DNA of 64,000 bases from Mycolicibacterium rhodesiae JS60. GTDB lineage: Bacteria; Actinomycetota; Actinomycetes; Mycobacteriales; Mycobacteriaceae. Below, piece by piece: positions 17,574-25,681 of the stretch. The stretch's first letter is position 1; each line of letters opens with the position of its first letter. The notes beneath the pieces were generated by a model. That model did no database searches and was not told where the DNA came from. It saw nothing but the letters and a program-made list of their open reading frames with translations. The translations under genes were made by a program, and so were the position numbers. The stretch is from contig AGIQ01000002.1 of assembly GCA_000230935.2 (NCBI GenBank), positions 496,001-560,000 of the forward strand. The letters are read 5' to 3'.

Positions 17574-18901
17574 TGTGGTGTCTCGGGACATTGCTGACAC
17601 TTTTGTCGCGGGACATCGCTGACACTCATGGTGCCGGTTTGGGTTCGCGGGTGCGGTAGGTCCGGGTGGATTTGTCGCTGCGTTGGTAGTTGCGGGTGGG
17701 GTCTGCGGTGAAGGACCGGACCAGGGTGGTGCCGCTGAGGATGGTGATGTGCTCACCATCGCGGATGACGTCGCAGTCGTGTCCGGCCCAGCGCAGGCCG
17801 ACGTTGACTTTGTAGGGCGCAACGAAGATGTATCCCGAGGTTGCGTCAACGGTGTGGCGGCTGACCACAACTGGGGCCGGCACTGGACGGTCAGCGGGTC
17901 GGGCCCTGGCGGTGGCGCCAAACACCTCGGCGGGGGTGGCCCCGCGGTGGGCGCGATGGGGCCGCCGGTGGTTGTAGAAGCTGCGGAACTGTTCGAGCAG
18001 GCCGTTGAGCTCGTCGATGGTGGCCGGTGCTGGGCGAGCGCGGAGCCATCTTTTCAGCGTCTGCCAGGACCGTTCGATTTTGCCGCAGGTCTGCGGGTGG
18101 TACGGCGCCGAGTTGATGGTGCGCACGCCCAGGGCCCGCAGGTTGGACTCGAACGCTGATACATAGGCGCGGAACCGTCCGGTATACACAAGTCCGTTAT
18201 CCGACAACGACATTGACGGGATCCCGCATTCATCGATGCCGGCCAGGATCACTTCCCAGACCAGCGCGGCGTCGGCGTCACCGGCACACGCACGCAACCC
18301 CACCAGGTAGCGGGAGTGGTCATCGAGACTGCCGGCGATGGCCACCGGGGTGCCGTCGGCCAGCGCCCACCCGGTCCAGTCGGACTGCCAGCACTCGTTG
18401 GGCCGATCAAAGACGAACCGCTTGGTCGCTGACTTCGGGCGTTTCTGGGGCTGCGGGGTGATCGCTCCGCGGCGGGTCAGGATGTGCCACACCGTCGACA
18501 CCGACGGCACCGCGACACCGTCACGCTGCAACGACCACACGATCGACTGGGCGCCGTGATCGCGGCCGTCCTCGATCAACTGCTTGCGCCGCAACACGAT
18601 CAGATCCTCGACCTCGACCAGAGTCCGCCCCGGCGAGGTCTTCGGGCGCCGGGAGAGCTCCTGCAGTCCCTCGATACCGCTATCACGGAATCGTCGACGG
18701 TACTTGTAAAACGTCTCCCGACTGATCTGGTGGTCCCGGCAAAACTGGGCCACGTTCTCGATCTGGCCAGCCAATGCTGCAGCCATCCGAATATCCATCG
18801 CCGTCACCTTCTGGGCCATGAACCATGCTGGTCCCAGCCCTACTCAGGTGTCAGCGATGTCTCGAGACATCCAACTGTCAGCGATGTCCCCGAACAGCAC
18901 A
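17574..18901 (-). mobile_element. IS481-family insertion sequence, complete, 1328 bp
   Basis: The element encodes one full transposase on the minus strand. The ends start TGTG and finish CACA; the left end TGTGGTGTCTCGGGACATTG and the reverse of the right end TGTGCTGTTCGGGGACATCG are imperfect terminal inverted repeats (21 of 26 positions match overall). Inside each end there is a second copy of the same core: CGGGACATTGCTGACAC and CGGGACATCGCTGACAC on the left (17584-17600, 17609-17625), and GTGTCAGCGATGTC plus TGTCAGCGATGTC on the right (18848-18868 region and 18876 onward). These are probable transposase binding sites. Flanking 15-bp duplications confirm the borders. Confidence 0.92.
17626..18819 (-). 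CDS. IS481-family transposase
   Basis: A 397-residue DDE transposase from ATG 18819. The N-terminal HTH (MAAALAGQIENVAQFCRDHQ, then SRETFYKYRRRF) recognises the ends. The catalytic RNase H-like core has Asp in CWQSDWTGWAL, Asp in MSLSDNGLVYTG and Glu in CGKIERSWQTLKRWL, with the typical D-D-35-E arrangement and HPQTCGKIER context. The C-terminal domain (SGYIFVAPYKVNVGLRWAG) is present. No frameshift or stop is seen, so the element is likely active or recently active. It sits in the mak-GH5 intergenic space. Confidence 0.95.
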   Translation of the reverse strand: MAQKVTAMDIRMAAALAGQIENVAQFCRDHQISRETFYKYRRRFRDSGIEGLQELSRRPKTSPGRTLVEVEDLIVLRRKQLIEDGRDHGAQSIVWSLQRDGVAVPSVSTVWHILTRRGAITPQPQKRPKSATKRFVFDRPNECWQSDWTGWALADGTPVAIAGSLDDHSRYLVGLRACAGDADAALVWEVILAGIDECGIPSMSLSDNGLVYTGRFRAYVSAFESNLRALGVRTINSAPYHPQTCGKIERSWQTLKRWLRARPAPATIDELNGLLEQFRSFYNHRRPHRAHRGATPAEVFGATARARPADRPVPAPVVVSRHTVDATSGYIFVAPYKVNVGLRWAGHDCDVIRDGEHITILSGTTLVRSFTADPTRNYQRSDKSTRTYRTREPKPAP

Positions 18902-18916
18902 GTTCGCTCAGCGGCG
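18902..18916. repeat. 15-bp target-site duplication, right copy
   Basis: Exact copy of GTTCGCTCAGCGGCG at 17559-17573, immediately outside the right end of the insertion sequence. Three bases further on, the right arm of the disrupted hairpin begins. Confidence 0.88.
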
Positions 18917-18937
18917 ATTAGCGCGCCGAAATCACGA

Positions 18938-21900
18938 TTAGGCGAGATCTGCGTCGAGCGCAGTCAGGTTGTTCCCCAGCGGATCTCCGAGGGCGACCAT
19001 GCTCTGGAAGTACTCGATCACCCGGTTGTGCGAGACATCGAGCGCCGGCCATTGCGGCCAGTCCCAGGTGTCGTTCATGAATGGTTGCGTCTGATCGTGA
19101 CTGAGCACCGTGAGGTGGTTCACGTCATGGGCGGTGGCCGAACCCTCGAGGACGAGCCGGCCGTTGGCCCGGTCGTGCATCCATCCGCCGTAATGCGGCT
19201 CCATCTTCAACGTGTCGATGAATGCCGTCTCACCACCGGTGTCCATCAGGTACTGCGCGAAACCGTCATGACCGTATTCGGCCACCATGGCCATGACGTC
19301 TGCTGCCGAGCCGAGGCGCGCCGTTCGCTCGATGTCGGCGACGATCTGCGGGTCGAACTTGTCGTCGGCGATCCACCCCACTTTGGCGCCCTGCATCGCG
19401 TAGTACAGCCCGACGCCCTGTAGATCTTGGTTCCACGCTTGCTCGTTGTTGGTCAACTTGTTCGCGAACGCCCAATTCCCGACGTCATCGAGGGTCACCG
19501 GCGCCAGTCCGGCGAATTGGCGCTGGTCGTTGTAGGCGACCAGTGCTTCGGTGGTGATGGCGGTCCGGCCGCCTTCCAGCGCGTTCATCCCGGTGTGGTC
19601 GCTGCCGTGGTGCATGCCGAACGTCATGATGTCGGTGTACTGGTCGCCGGTGGGATCGGGCATCGGCATCTCGGGGTCCGGGTCGGCGGGCGGCGTCGAC
19701 GTACCACCGCCGGTGCTCGTGCCGACCGGGCGGTCGAGGATGGTTCCCATGCCCATCGCGTCGGTGAGGGTTGCTCCCGACGGATTCGACAGCATGATGT
19801 GGAAGGTCTCGTTGTTCTCCGCCAGCGAATCACTTTTCACGGGCACCGTGATGATCTTCTGGGTTTCGCCCGGGGCAAAGGTGACAGTGCCCGCTACGGA
19901 GATGTAGTCAAGGCCTGCCGTCGCAGTGTCGTTTGAGGTCGCGTAGTGCACGCTCACTGTCTGGTTGGCCGGCGCGGCCAGCGTCACCACGAACGACGCC
20001 ACCGATGTGCCGCTTCCTCCGGTGAACTCGATCGGCGTCAGGTAGGCCATCTTGTTCTGGTTGATCGTCTTCCAGTCGTCGGCCAGAATGCCGCCGGTAT
20101 CACCGGAATTCGGGTTCCACGACCAGAACGTCCAGCTCATGTCCTCGGTGCCGGCCGCGATGTCGATCGTGCCGTTGTTGTCGAAATCGCCCGACAGGTA
20201 GGACGTGAGAGCCTCAAACCAAACGGCATCCTTGGGGTCGGAAAGTTTGGTGCCGAACTCGCCGACGTAGATCGGCGCGATGTTGTCCTCGTAGATGTAG
20301 CCCCAGGCGTTGCGGAACACGTTGGGCAGGTTGGCGCCGAAATTGGCGGTCTGGAACCAAGGTTGGGCATACACGGAGTTCGGATAGTCATGAGGGGAGT
20401 AGACGACCCGGCCGGGTACGTCGAGCACGATCGGCCGGTCCTTGACCCCCATCAGGTTGCCGCCCCACCAGTAGCTCTGTCCCTGATAGGTACCCACGCC
20501 TTCGACGAAGATCAACAGATTCGGGTTCTCCTGCAGCACAGCGTTTCCGGCCCGCTCCGCGGCGCGCGCCCAATCGTTCGCGCCGCCGCCGCCCCAGGTG
20601 CCGTTGTAGGGCTCGTTGTGCAGGTCGAAACCGATCACCGTCGGGTTGTCGCTGTAGCGATTCGCCAGCATCTGCCAGTCGGCGACCCACTGGTCTTCGG
20701 AGTACTGGCTGTTGTACCAGAGTCCGTTCTCGCTCGTGCCGGCTCCGGCGGCACTGCGGTGATGGTCGAGGATGACCCGCATCCCGTCTTGTCCGGCGTA
20801 GGCGATGATCGCATCGAGTACCTCGATGCGTGACAGTCCCTGCAGGTCGGGATTGAGGCTGTAGTTGATGCCCGACGGTGCTGCGCTGTTGTGCAGCATC
20901 TCGCTGGAATACGGGATCCGAATTGTGTTGAATCCCTGGGCCGACATCTGATCGATCATGTCTTTGTAGTTGCGGGTCCACAGCCCGTCCGGCACGCCGT
21001 TGGAGCCCTCAGCGCCGAACCAGTTGACGCCGGAGATCTGCACCGGCTGGCCCTCGGAATCGAGGATCTGGTTGCCGGAGGTGTGCAGGAAGCCTGCCGC
21101 CATGCCCGTCGAACCCGGCTCGGTCGCCGACGCGTCGGAGATGCTGAGTCCCGGGGTCGTTGCGACGTCGTCGTTGGTGATGGTGGCGGTGGCGGTGCCG
21201 CGGGCGATGGTGGCCCCGGTGGGACTGGACAGGGCGACGGTGAAGGTTTCGGCTGCTTCGACGGCGGTGTCGCCGGTGATCTTGACGGTGACTGTTTGCG
21301 AGGTCATGCCGGGGTTGAAGGTGAGAGTGCCGGTGGCGGTGGTGAAGTCGGCGCCGGCGGTGGCGGTGCCGTTCGAGGTGGCGTAGTTGACGGTGACCGG
21401 TGTGGTCGATGATTTGGAAACGGTGACGGTGAAGGTGGCGTTGCTGGTGCCGGCGTTGCCCTCGGCGACGGTGGTATCGGCAATCGAGAGACTTGGTCTG
21501 GTGGGTGGGGTGCTGAGTCCCAGCAGCGACTGAAACTGCCGGTATAACCCCCAGAGCAGATCCTGGATCGGGTTACCAACCGGTGCCGACGGGCCACCCG
21601 GCACGAATCCCAATGCGCGCAACACCTGCGCCGGGGTAGGAAGCGCCGGAAGGCGGATCAGGTTCGGCGGGACGGACGCCGCCGTTGGAGTCTTCGTGAG
21701 ATTCGTGATCCCCGCGGCGAGGGCCTGCGTTGCCGGAGGAGCGCCGACGGGCGAGCTCAGCGGGTCGGTGATCGGACCGGCGGAATGGGTGGGCGATTCA
21801 GACGAGGTGTTGCTGACCGACCGAATGACCCCTGCCGGCGCGGAGCCGTACACTACCGACAACCTGTTGCCAGGTGTCGGCCGGGTGGCGGCCGCGGCAG

Positions 21901-22237
21901 TTAGCGCACGAGGTGAGCCAGCGGACGGCCTCTTCATCGAGGAGCCGTTGGCAACGCCCGGCTTCTGCGCCTGCCGACCGGTGTGGCCGCTCGCAGGCGA
22001 GTTACCGGGCGCGGCGTCGCCAGCTTGGCCGCTGGTGGGCCCGGCGCCAGTGGCCGGGGTGGTATCAGCATGTGCAACGCCCGAGCCGGTGGCCAGAGCG
22101 GCGCCCACACCCAGACTGAGTGCACCGACGCCCAGCCAGCCGTAGGGTTGCCGGCGCCGGCGGTGACGTCCTCCGCGCTGGGTACCGCCGTGGTTGCCCG
22201 TAGCCACATCCCCGCTGTGGCCTGCCGCAGCATTCAT
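18938..22237 (-). CDS. Secreted GH5-family glycoside hydrolase with Calx-beta domains
   Basis: A 1099-residue exported protein. ATG 22237 follows AGGAAGG. Residues 1-57: long basic N-region (RRRR) and signal core YGWLGVGALSLGVGAALATG, ending AHA-D. 58-245: Pro/Ala/Ser-rich linker. 248-357: Calx-beta domain ending ATITNDD. 363-375 and about 741-835: the two parts of a second Calx-beta domain, interrupted by a cellulase-type GH5 domain (about 381-735). GH5 acid/base Glu542 lies in DLHNEPYN and nucleophile Glu660 in IYVGEFGTK. 836-861: Pro/Thr linker. 862-1099: a C-terminal domain I do not recognise, with NRVIEYFQSM and many His/Trp residues. Expected action is on beta-glucan, cellulose or mannan outside the cell. 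It is convergent with mak; the shared terminator was split by the insertion sequence. Confidence 0.88.
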   Translation of the reverse strand: MNAAAGHSGDVATGNHGGTQRGGRHRRRRQPYGWLGVGALSLGVGAALATGSGVAHADTTPATGAGPTSGQAGDAAPGNSPASGHTGRQAQKPGVANGSSMKRPSAGSPRALTAAAATRPTPGNRLSVVYGSAPAGVIRSVSNTSSESPTHSAGPITDPLSSPVGAPPATQALAAGITNLTKTPTAASVPPNLIRLPALPTPAQVLRALGFVPGGPSAPVGNPIQDLLWGLYRQFQSLLGLSTPPTRPSLSIADTTVAEGNAGTSNATFTVTVSKSSTTPVTVNYATSNGTATAGADFTTATGTLTFNPGMTSQTVTVKITGDTAVEAAETFTVALSSPTGATIARGTATATITNDDVATTPGLSISDASATEPGSTGMAAGFLHTSGNQILDSEGQPVQISGVNWFGAEGSNGVPDGLWTRNYKDMIDQMSAQGFNTIRIPYSSEMLHNSAAPSGINYSLNPDLQGLSRIEVLDAIIAYAGQDGMRVILDHHRSAAGAGTSENGLWYNSQYSEDQWVADWQMLANRYSDNPTVIGFDLHNEPYNGTWGGGGANDWARAAERAGNAVLQENPNLLIFVEGVGTYQGQSYWWGGNLMGVKDRPIVLDVPGRVVYSPHDYPNSVYAQPWFQTANFGANLPNVFRNAWGYIYEDNIAPIYVGEFGTKLSDPKDAVWFEALTSYLSGDFDNNGTIDIAAGTEDMSWTFWSWNPNSGDTGGILADDWKTINQNKMAYLTPIEFTGGSGTSVASFVVTLAAPANQTVSVHYATSNDTATAGLDYISVAGTVTFAPGETQKIITVPVKSDSLAENNETFHIMLSNPSGATLTDAMGMGTILDRPVGTSTGGGTSTPPADPDPEMPMPDPTGDQYTDIMTFGMHHGSDHTGMNALEGGRTAITTEALVAYNDQRQFAGLAPVTLDDVGNWAFANKLTNNEQAWNQDLQGVGLYYAMQGAKVGWIADDKFDPQIVADIERTARLGSAADVMAMVAEYGHDGFAQYLMDTGGETAFIDTLKMEPHYGGWMHDRANGRLVLEGSATAHDVNHLTVLSHDQTQPFMNDTWDWPQWPALDVSHNRVIEYFQSMVALGDPLGNNLTALDADLA

Positions 22238-22414
22238 TGCTCTGCCCTTCCTCGGTGAGAGATCACAGCTTTGCTGAAGGGGACACTCATGTCACGCATT
22301 TCGGCGGAAACCGGCGAAAAATTCTCTTTGCTCTGTCCAGGCTGTGGACAAAGCGCGCGGGGGCGTCTACGAGCTGGACACACGATGTCCGCCAGCGCGG
22401 CTACGGTAATCCCG

Positions 22415-25400
22415 ATGGCCCTGCACCTGCACCGAGCCGAGCGAACCGACCTGCTCGCCGACGGTCTAGGCGTGCTGCTGGCCACCCCCCAACCCGACCC
22501 GTTCGCCGACGAGCTCGTCGTGGTGCCCGCCCGCGGGGTCGAGCGTTGGCTCAGCCAGCGGCTCTCGCACATTCTCGGCGGCACCGACGCCGGCGGCGGT
22601 GTCTGCGCGGGGGTGTCGTTCCGGTCACCGGCATCGCTCATCGGTGAGATCGCGGGAACCGGCGACGGCGATCTGTGGTCGGCCGACGCTATGGCGTGGC
22701 CACTGCTCGACGTCATCGACGCCAGCCTCGACGAGCCGTGGTGCCGCACGCTGGCCACCCACCTCGGCCACTTTGTGGACGGTGAGGAGAAGGACCTTCG
22801 CCAGGGCCGGCGCTACTCGGTCGCCCGCCGGCTGGCCGGGCTGTTCTCCTCCTATGCGCGGCAGCGTCCGCAACTCCTCGAGGACTGGTTGGCCGGTGAC
22901 CCAGCCGGCCTGGACGACGACCTGCGCTGGCAGCCACACCTATGGCGGGCGCTGGTCGATACGATCGGCGTCGATCCTCCACACATCCGGCACGCCAAAA
23001 CCCTTGCCCGGCTCCGGGAATCGGGAACCGCACTGCCGGTGCGGATATCGTTGTTCGGGCACACCCGGTTGCCCAGCACCGATATCGAACTCCTCGGAGC
23101 GCTGGCCCAACACCACGACGTGCACCTGTGGCTGCCGCACCCCAGTGCTGCACTGTGGGCCGAGCTGCGCGATCTGCGCGGGACGATCGCCCGTCGCGAC
23201 GACACCAGCCATCGGCTGGCCGCGCATCCGCTGCTGGCCACCCTCGGCCGCGATGTTCGCGAGCTCCAGCGAAGCTTGCCCACCGACGTCGCCACCGACG
23301 AATTCCTCGGTGCCGGCCAGCAGCCGGATACGCTCCTGGGCTGGCTGCAAGCCGACATCGCCGCGAATGCCACACGGCCGCAGGGGCGCTCGCATTCGCC
23401 TGCAGATCGCTCGGTGCAGGTGCACAGCTGCCACGGACCCGCGCGTCAGGTCGACGTCCTGCGTGAGGTGCTGCTCGGTCTGCTCGCCGAGGACCGCACC
23501 CTGGAACCCCGCGACATCCTGGTGATGTGCCCCGATATCGACACCTACGCCCCGCTGATCGTGGCGGACTTCGGGCTCGGCGATGTCGTACCGGGTGCCC
23601 ATCCGGCCCACCAGCTGCGGGTGCGGCTGGCCGACCGCGCCCTGATCCAGACCAACCCGCTGCTGCAGGTGGCGGGCAAACTGCTGACGCTGGCCGGTAG
23701 CCGCGTCACCGCCACCGAAGTCCTCGACTTCGCCCACCTGGAGCCGGTACGGGCGCGATTCGCGTTCAGCGACGACGATCTGGAGACCATCACCCGCTGG
23801 GTGCAACAGTCGAATATCCGGTGGGGTTTCGACCAGGAACACCGGGCCCCGTTCGGGATCCCGTTCATCCAGAACACCTGGCGATTCGGGCTCGACCGGG
23901 TGCTGGCCGGGGTCGCCATGTCCGACGACTCGAAGGACTGGCTGGGCGTCACCCTGCCGCTGGACGACGTCGGCAGCAACAGCGTGGAGCTGGCCGGCCG
24001 GCTCGCCGAGTACGTGGCGCGCCTTGCGCGCACCGTCGAATCCCTCAGCGGGGTCAGACCGTTGGCGCGGTGGCTGACCGGACTTCAGGACGGCGTCGAG
24101 CTGCTGACCCGGACCGCCGGGGACGACGGCTGGCAGACCAGCCAGCTGCAGCGCGAATTCGGCGACGTGCTGACGACGGCCGGTTCGCGCGCCGAGGTCG
24201 GCATGCGGCTGCCGGACGTCACCGCCCTGCTGGGTCGCCACCTGTCCGGACGCCCCACCCGGGCCAACTTCCGCACCGGCACGCTGACGGTGTGCACCAT
24301 GGTCCCGATGCGCTCGGTGCCGCATCGGGTGGTGTGTCTGGTCGGGCTGGACGACACCGTGTTCCCGAGAATCGGAGTGGTCGACGGTGATGACGCGCTG
24401 GCCCGCGACCCGATGACCGGCGAGCGTGACATCCGTTCCGAAGACCGGCAGTTGCTACTCGACGCGATCGGTGCGGCCACCGACAAGCTCGTCATCACCT
24501 ACACCGGTGCCAACGAATACTCCGGTCAGCCCCGCCCGCCGGCGGTCCCGCTGGCCGAGCTGCTCGACGCCCTGGACCGGACCACCGGGGACCCCGTCCG
24601 CGACGCGATCCTGGTCCGGCACCCGTTGCAGCCCTTCGATGTTCGCAACGTGACGCCGGGCGCGCTCGGCGTGCCCGGCGAGCCGTTCACATTCGACTCG
24701 AGCGTGCTTGCCGCTGCCTCGATCACCGGCAGCCAGCGTCGGGAACAACCTGACTTGTTGGCCAAGCCGCTGCCCGCCCCGCCACCCGACGACGTGACGC
24801 TGGCCGATCTACTGAAGTTCTTCGCCAACCCGGTGAAGGGCTTCTTCACCGCACTCGACGTGACCCTGCCGTGGGAGGTCGAAGGGGTCGAGGACGCCAT
24901 GCCGGTCGAGATCGACAACCTGCAGCAGTGGACGGTGGGCCAGCGGCTGCTCACCGACATGCTCGCGGGGATGGATCCCGAACGCGCCGGGCAAGCGGAA
25001 TGGCGCAGGGGCGCGCTGCCGCCGGGCCGGCTGGGCTGGCGAACGGCCGGTGAATTACGCGACCAGGCAAACGAATTGGCCAGAGCAGCGCTGGCCTACC
25101 GCACTGGCACACCGCAGGCCTACGACGTCGACGTCGACCTGGGCGAGGGTCGTCGCCTCACCGGAACCGTCCCCGAAGTGTTCGGCAAGCGCCTGGTGGA
25201 GGTCACGTTCTCCAAGCTCGACGCCCAGCATCTGCTGCGCGCCTGGATCCCGCTGCTGGCCCTGGCCGCGGCCTTCCCCGGGCAGTGGACGGCGGTGTGC
25301 ATCGGCCGCCAGCGGCGGCGCAACGCCGTGGCCGAACGGGTGCTGGGCTCGCCGCAGGACGATCCGGTCGCCGTGCTTCGCGAACTGGTGGCGATCTACG

Positions 25401-25681
25401 ACGCCGGCCGCCGGGAGCCGATCCCGCTGCCGATCAAGACATCTCATGCCTGGGCGGTGGCCCGGGTCAGCGGTCAGGACCCGCGCAGCGAGGCCTGGTC
25501 GAAGTGGCGCTACGAGCGTGATGACCGGGCCATCGAACGGGTCTGGGGTCGTGAACCGGATCTCGATCCGCTGTTGACGCCGGTGCGGCCGGGTGAGGAA
25601 GCCGATGGCGAGACGACCCGGCTGGGCGCATACGCGGCGCGGCTGTGGGCACCTTTGCTGCGCGCAGAGGACGGTGCCTGA
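22415..25681 (+). CDS. recC: Exodeoxyribonuclease V subunit gamma, RecC
   Basis: A 1088-residue protein starting at ATG 22415 (MALHLHRAERTDLLADGLGV), which matches the usual RecC start; the longer frame upstream has no homology-like features. It contains the inactive helicase-like core of RecC (VVVPARGVERWLSQRLSHIL, DILVMCPDIDTYAPLI, VVCLVGLDDTVFPR) and the C-terminal nuclease-like fold. RecC holds the RecBCD complex together and scans single-stranded DNA. It opens the recC-recB-recD operon, whose TGA overlaps recB by one base. In mycobacteria RecBCD acts mainly in single-strand annealing, with AdnAB as the main end-resection motor. Confidence 0.95.
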   Translation: MALHLHRAERTDLLADGLGVLLATPQPDPFADELVVVPARGVERWLSQRLSHILGGTDAGGGVCAGVSFRSPASLIGEIAGTGDGDLWSADAMAWPLLDVIDASLDEPWCRTLATHLGHFVDGEEKDLRQGRRYSVARRLAGLFSSYARQRPQLLEDWLAGDPAGLDDDLRWQPHLWRALVDTIGVDPPHIRHAKTLARLRESGTALPVRISLFGHTRLPSTDIELLGALAQHHDVHLWLPHPSAALWAELRDLRGTIARRDDTSHRLAAHPLLATLGRDVRELQRSLPTDVATDEFLGAGQQPDTLLGWLQADIAANATRPQGRSHSPADRSVQVHSCHGPARQVDVLREVLLGLLAEDRTLEPRDILVMCPDIDTYAPLIVADFGLGDVVPGAHPAHQLRVRLADRALIQTNPLLQVAGKLLTLAGSRVTATEVLDFAHLEPVRARFAFSDDDLETITRWVQQSNIRWGFDQEHRAPFGIPFIQNTWRFGLDRVLAGVAMSDDSKDWLGVTLPLDDVGSNSVELAGRLAEYVARLARTVESLSGVRPLARWLTGLQDGVELLTRTAGDDGWQTSQLQREFGDVLTTAGSRAEVGMRLPDVTALLGRHLSGRPTRANFRTGTLTVCTMVPMRSVPHRVVCLVGLDDTVFPRIGVVDGDDALARDPMTGERDIRSEDRQLLLDAIGAATDKLVITYTGANEYSGQPRPPAVPLAELLDALDRTTGDPVRDAILVRHPLQPFDVRNVTPGALGVPGEPFTFDSSVLAAASITGSQRREQPDLLAKPLPAPPPDDVTLADLLKFFANPVKGFFTALDVTLPWEVEGVEDAMPVEIDNLQQWTVGQRLLTDMLAGMDPERAGQAEWRRGALPPGRLGWRTAGELRDQANELARAALAYRTGTPQAYDVDVDLGEGRRLTGTVPEVFGKRLVEVTFSKLDAQHLLRAWIPLLALAAAFPGQWTAVCIGRQRRRNAVAERVLGSPQDDPVAVLRELVAIYDAGRREPIPLPIKTSHAWAVARVSGQDPRSEAWSKWRYERDDRAIERVWGREPDLDPLLTPVRPGEEADGETTRLGAYAARLWAPLLRAEDGA

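Larger units (their letters stand above)
17542..18933. terminator. Bidirectional terminator hairpin split by an insertion sequence
   Basis: GATTTCGGCGCGCT at 17542-17555 is the exact reverse complement of AGCGCGCCGAAATC at 18920-18933. Removing the insertion element and one copy of its target duplication leaves a 14-bp perfect stem with a 21-base loop. The left arm starts 2 bases after the mak stop and the right arm lies 4 bases beyond the GH5 stop, so the hairpin was a shared terminator of two convergent genes. The arms are now 1.36 kb apart, so its function is probably lost. Confidence 0.75.

Noticed and set aside
22940..24325. Long minus-strand frame across recC
   Set aside because: His/Gln/Arg-rich antisense frame with no motif; recC on the plus strand has clear family motifs.
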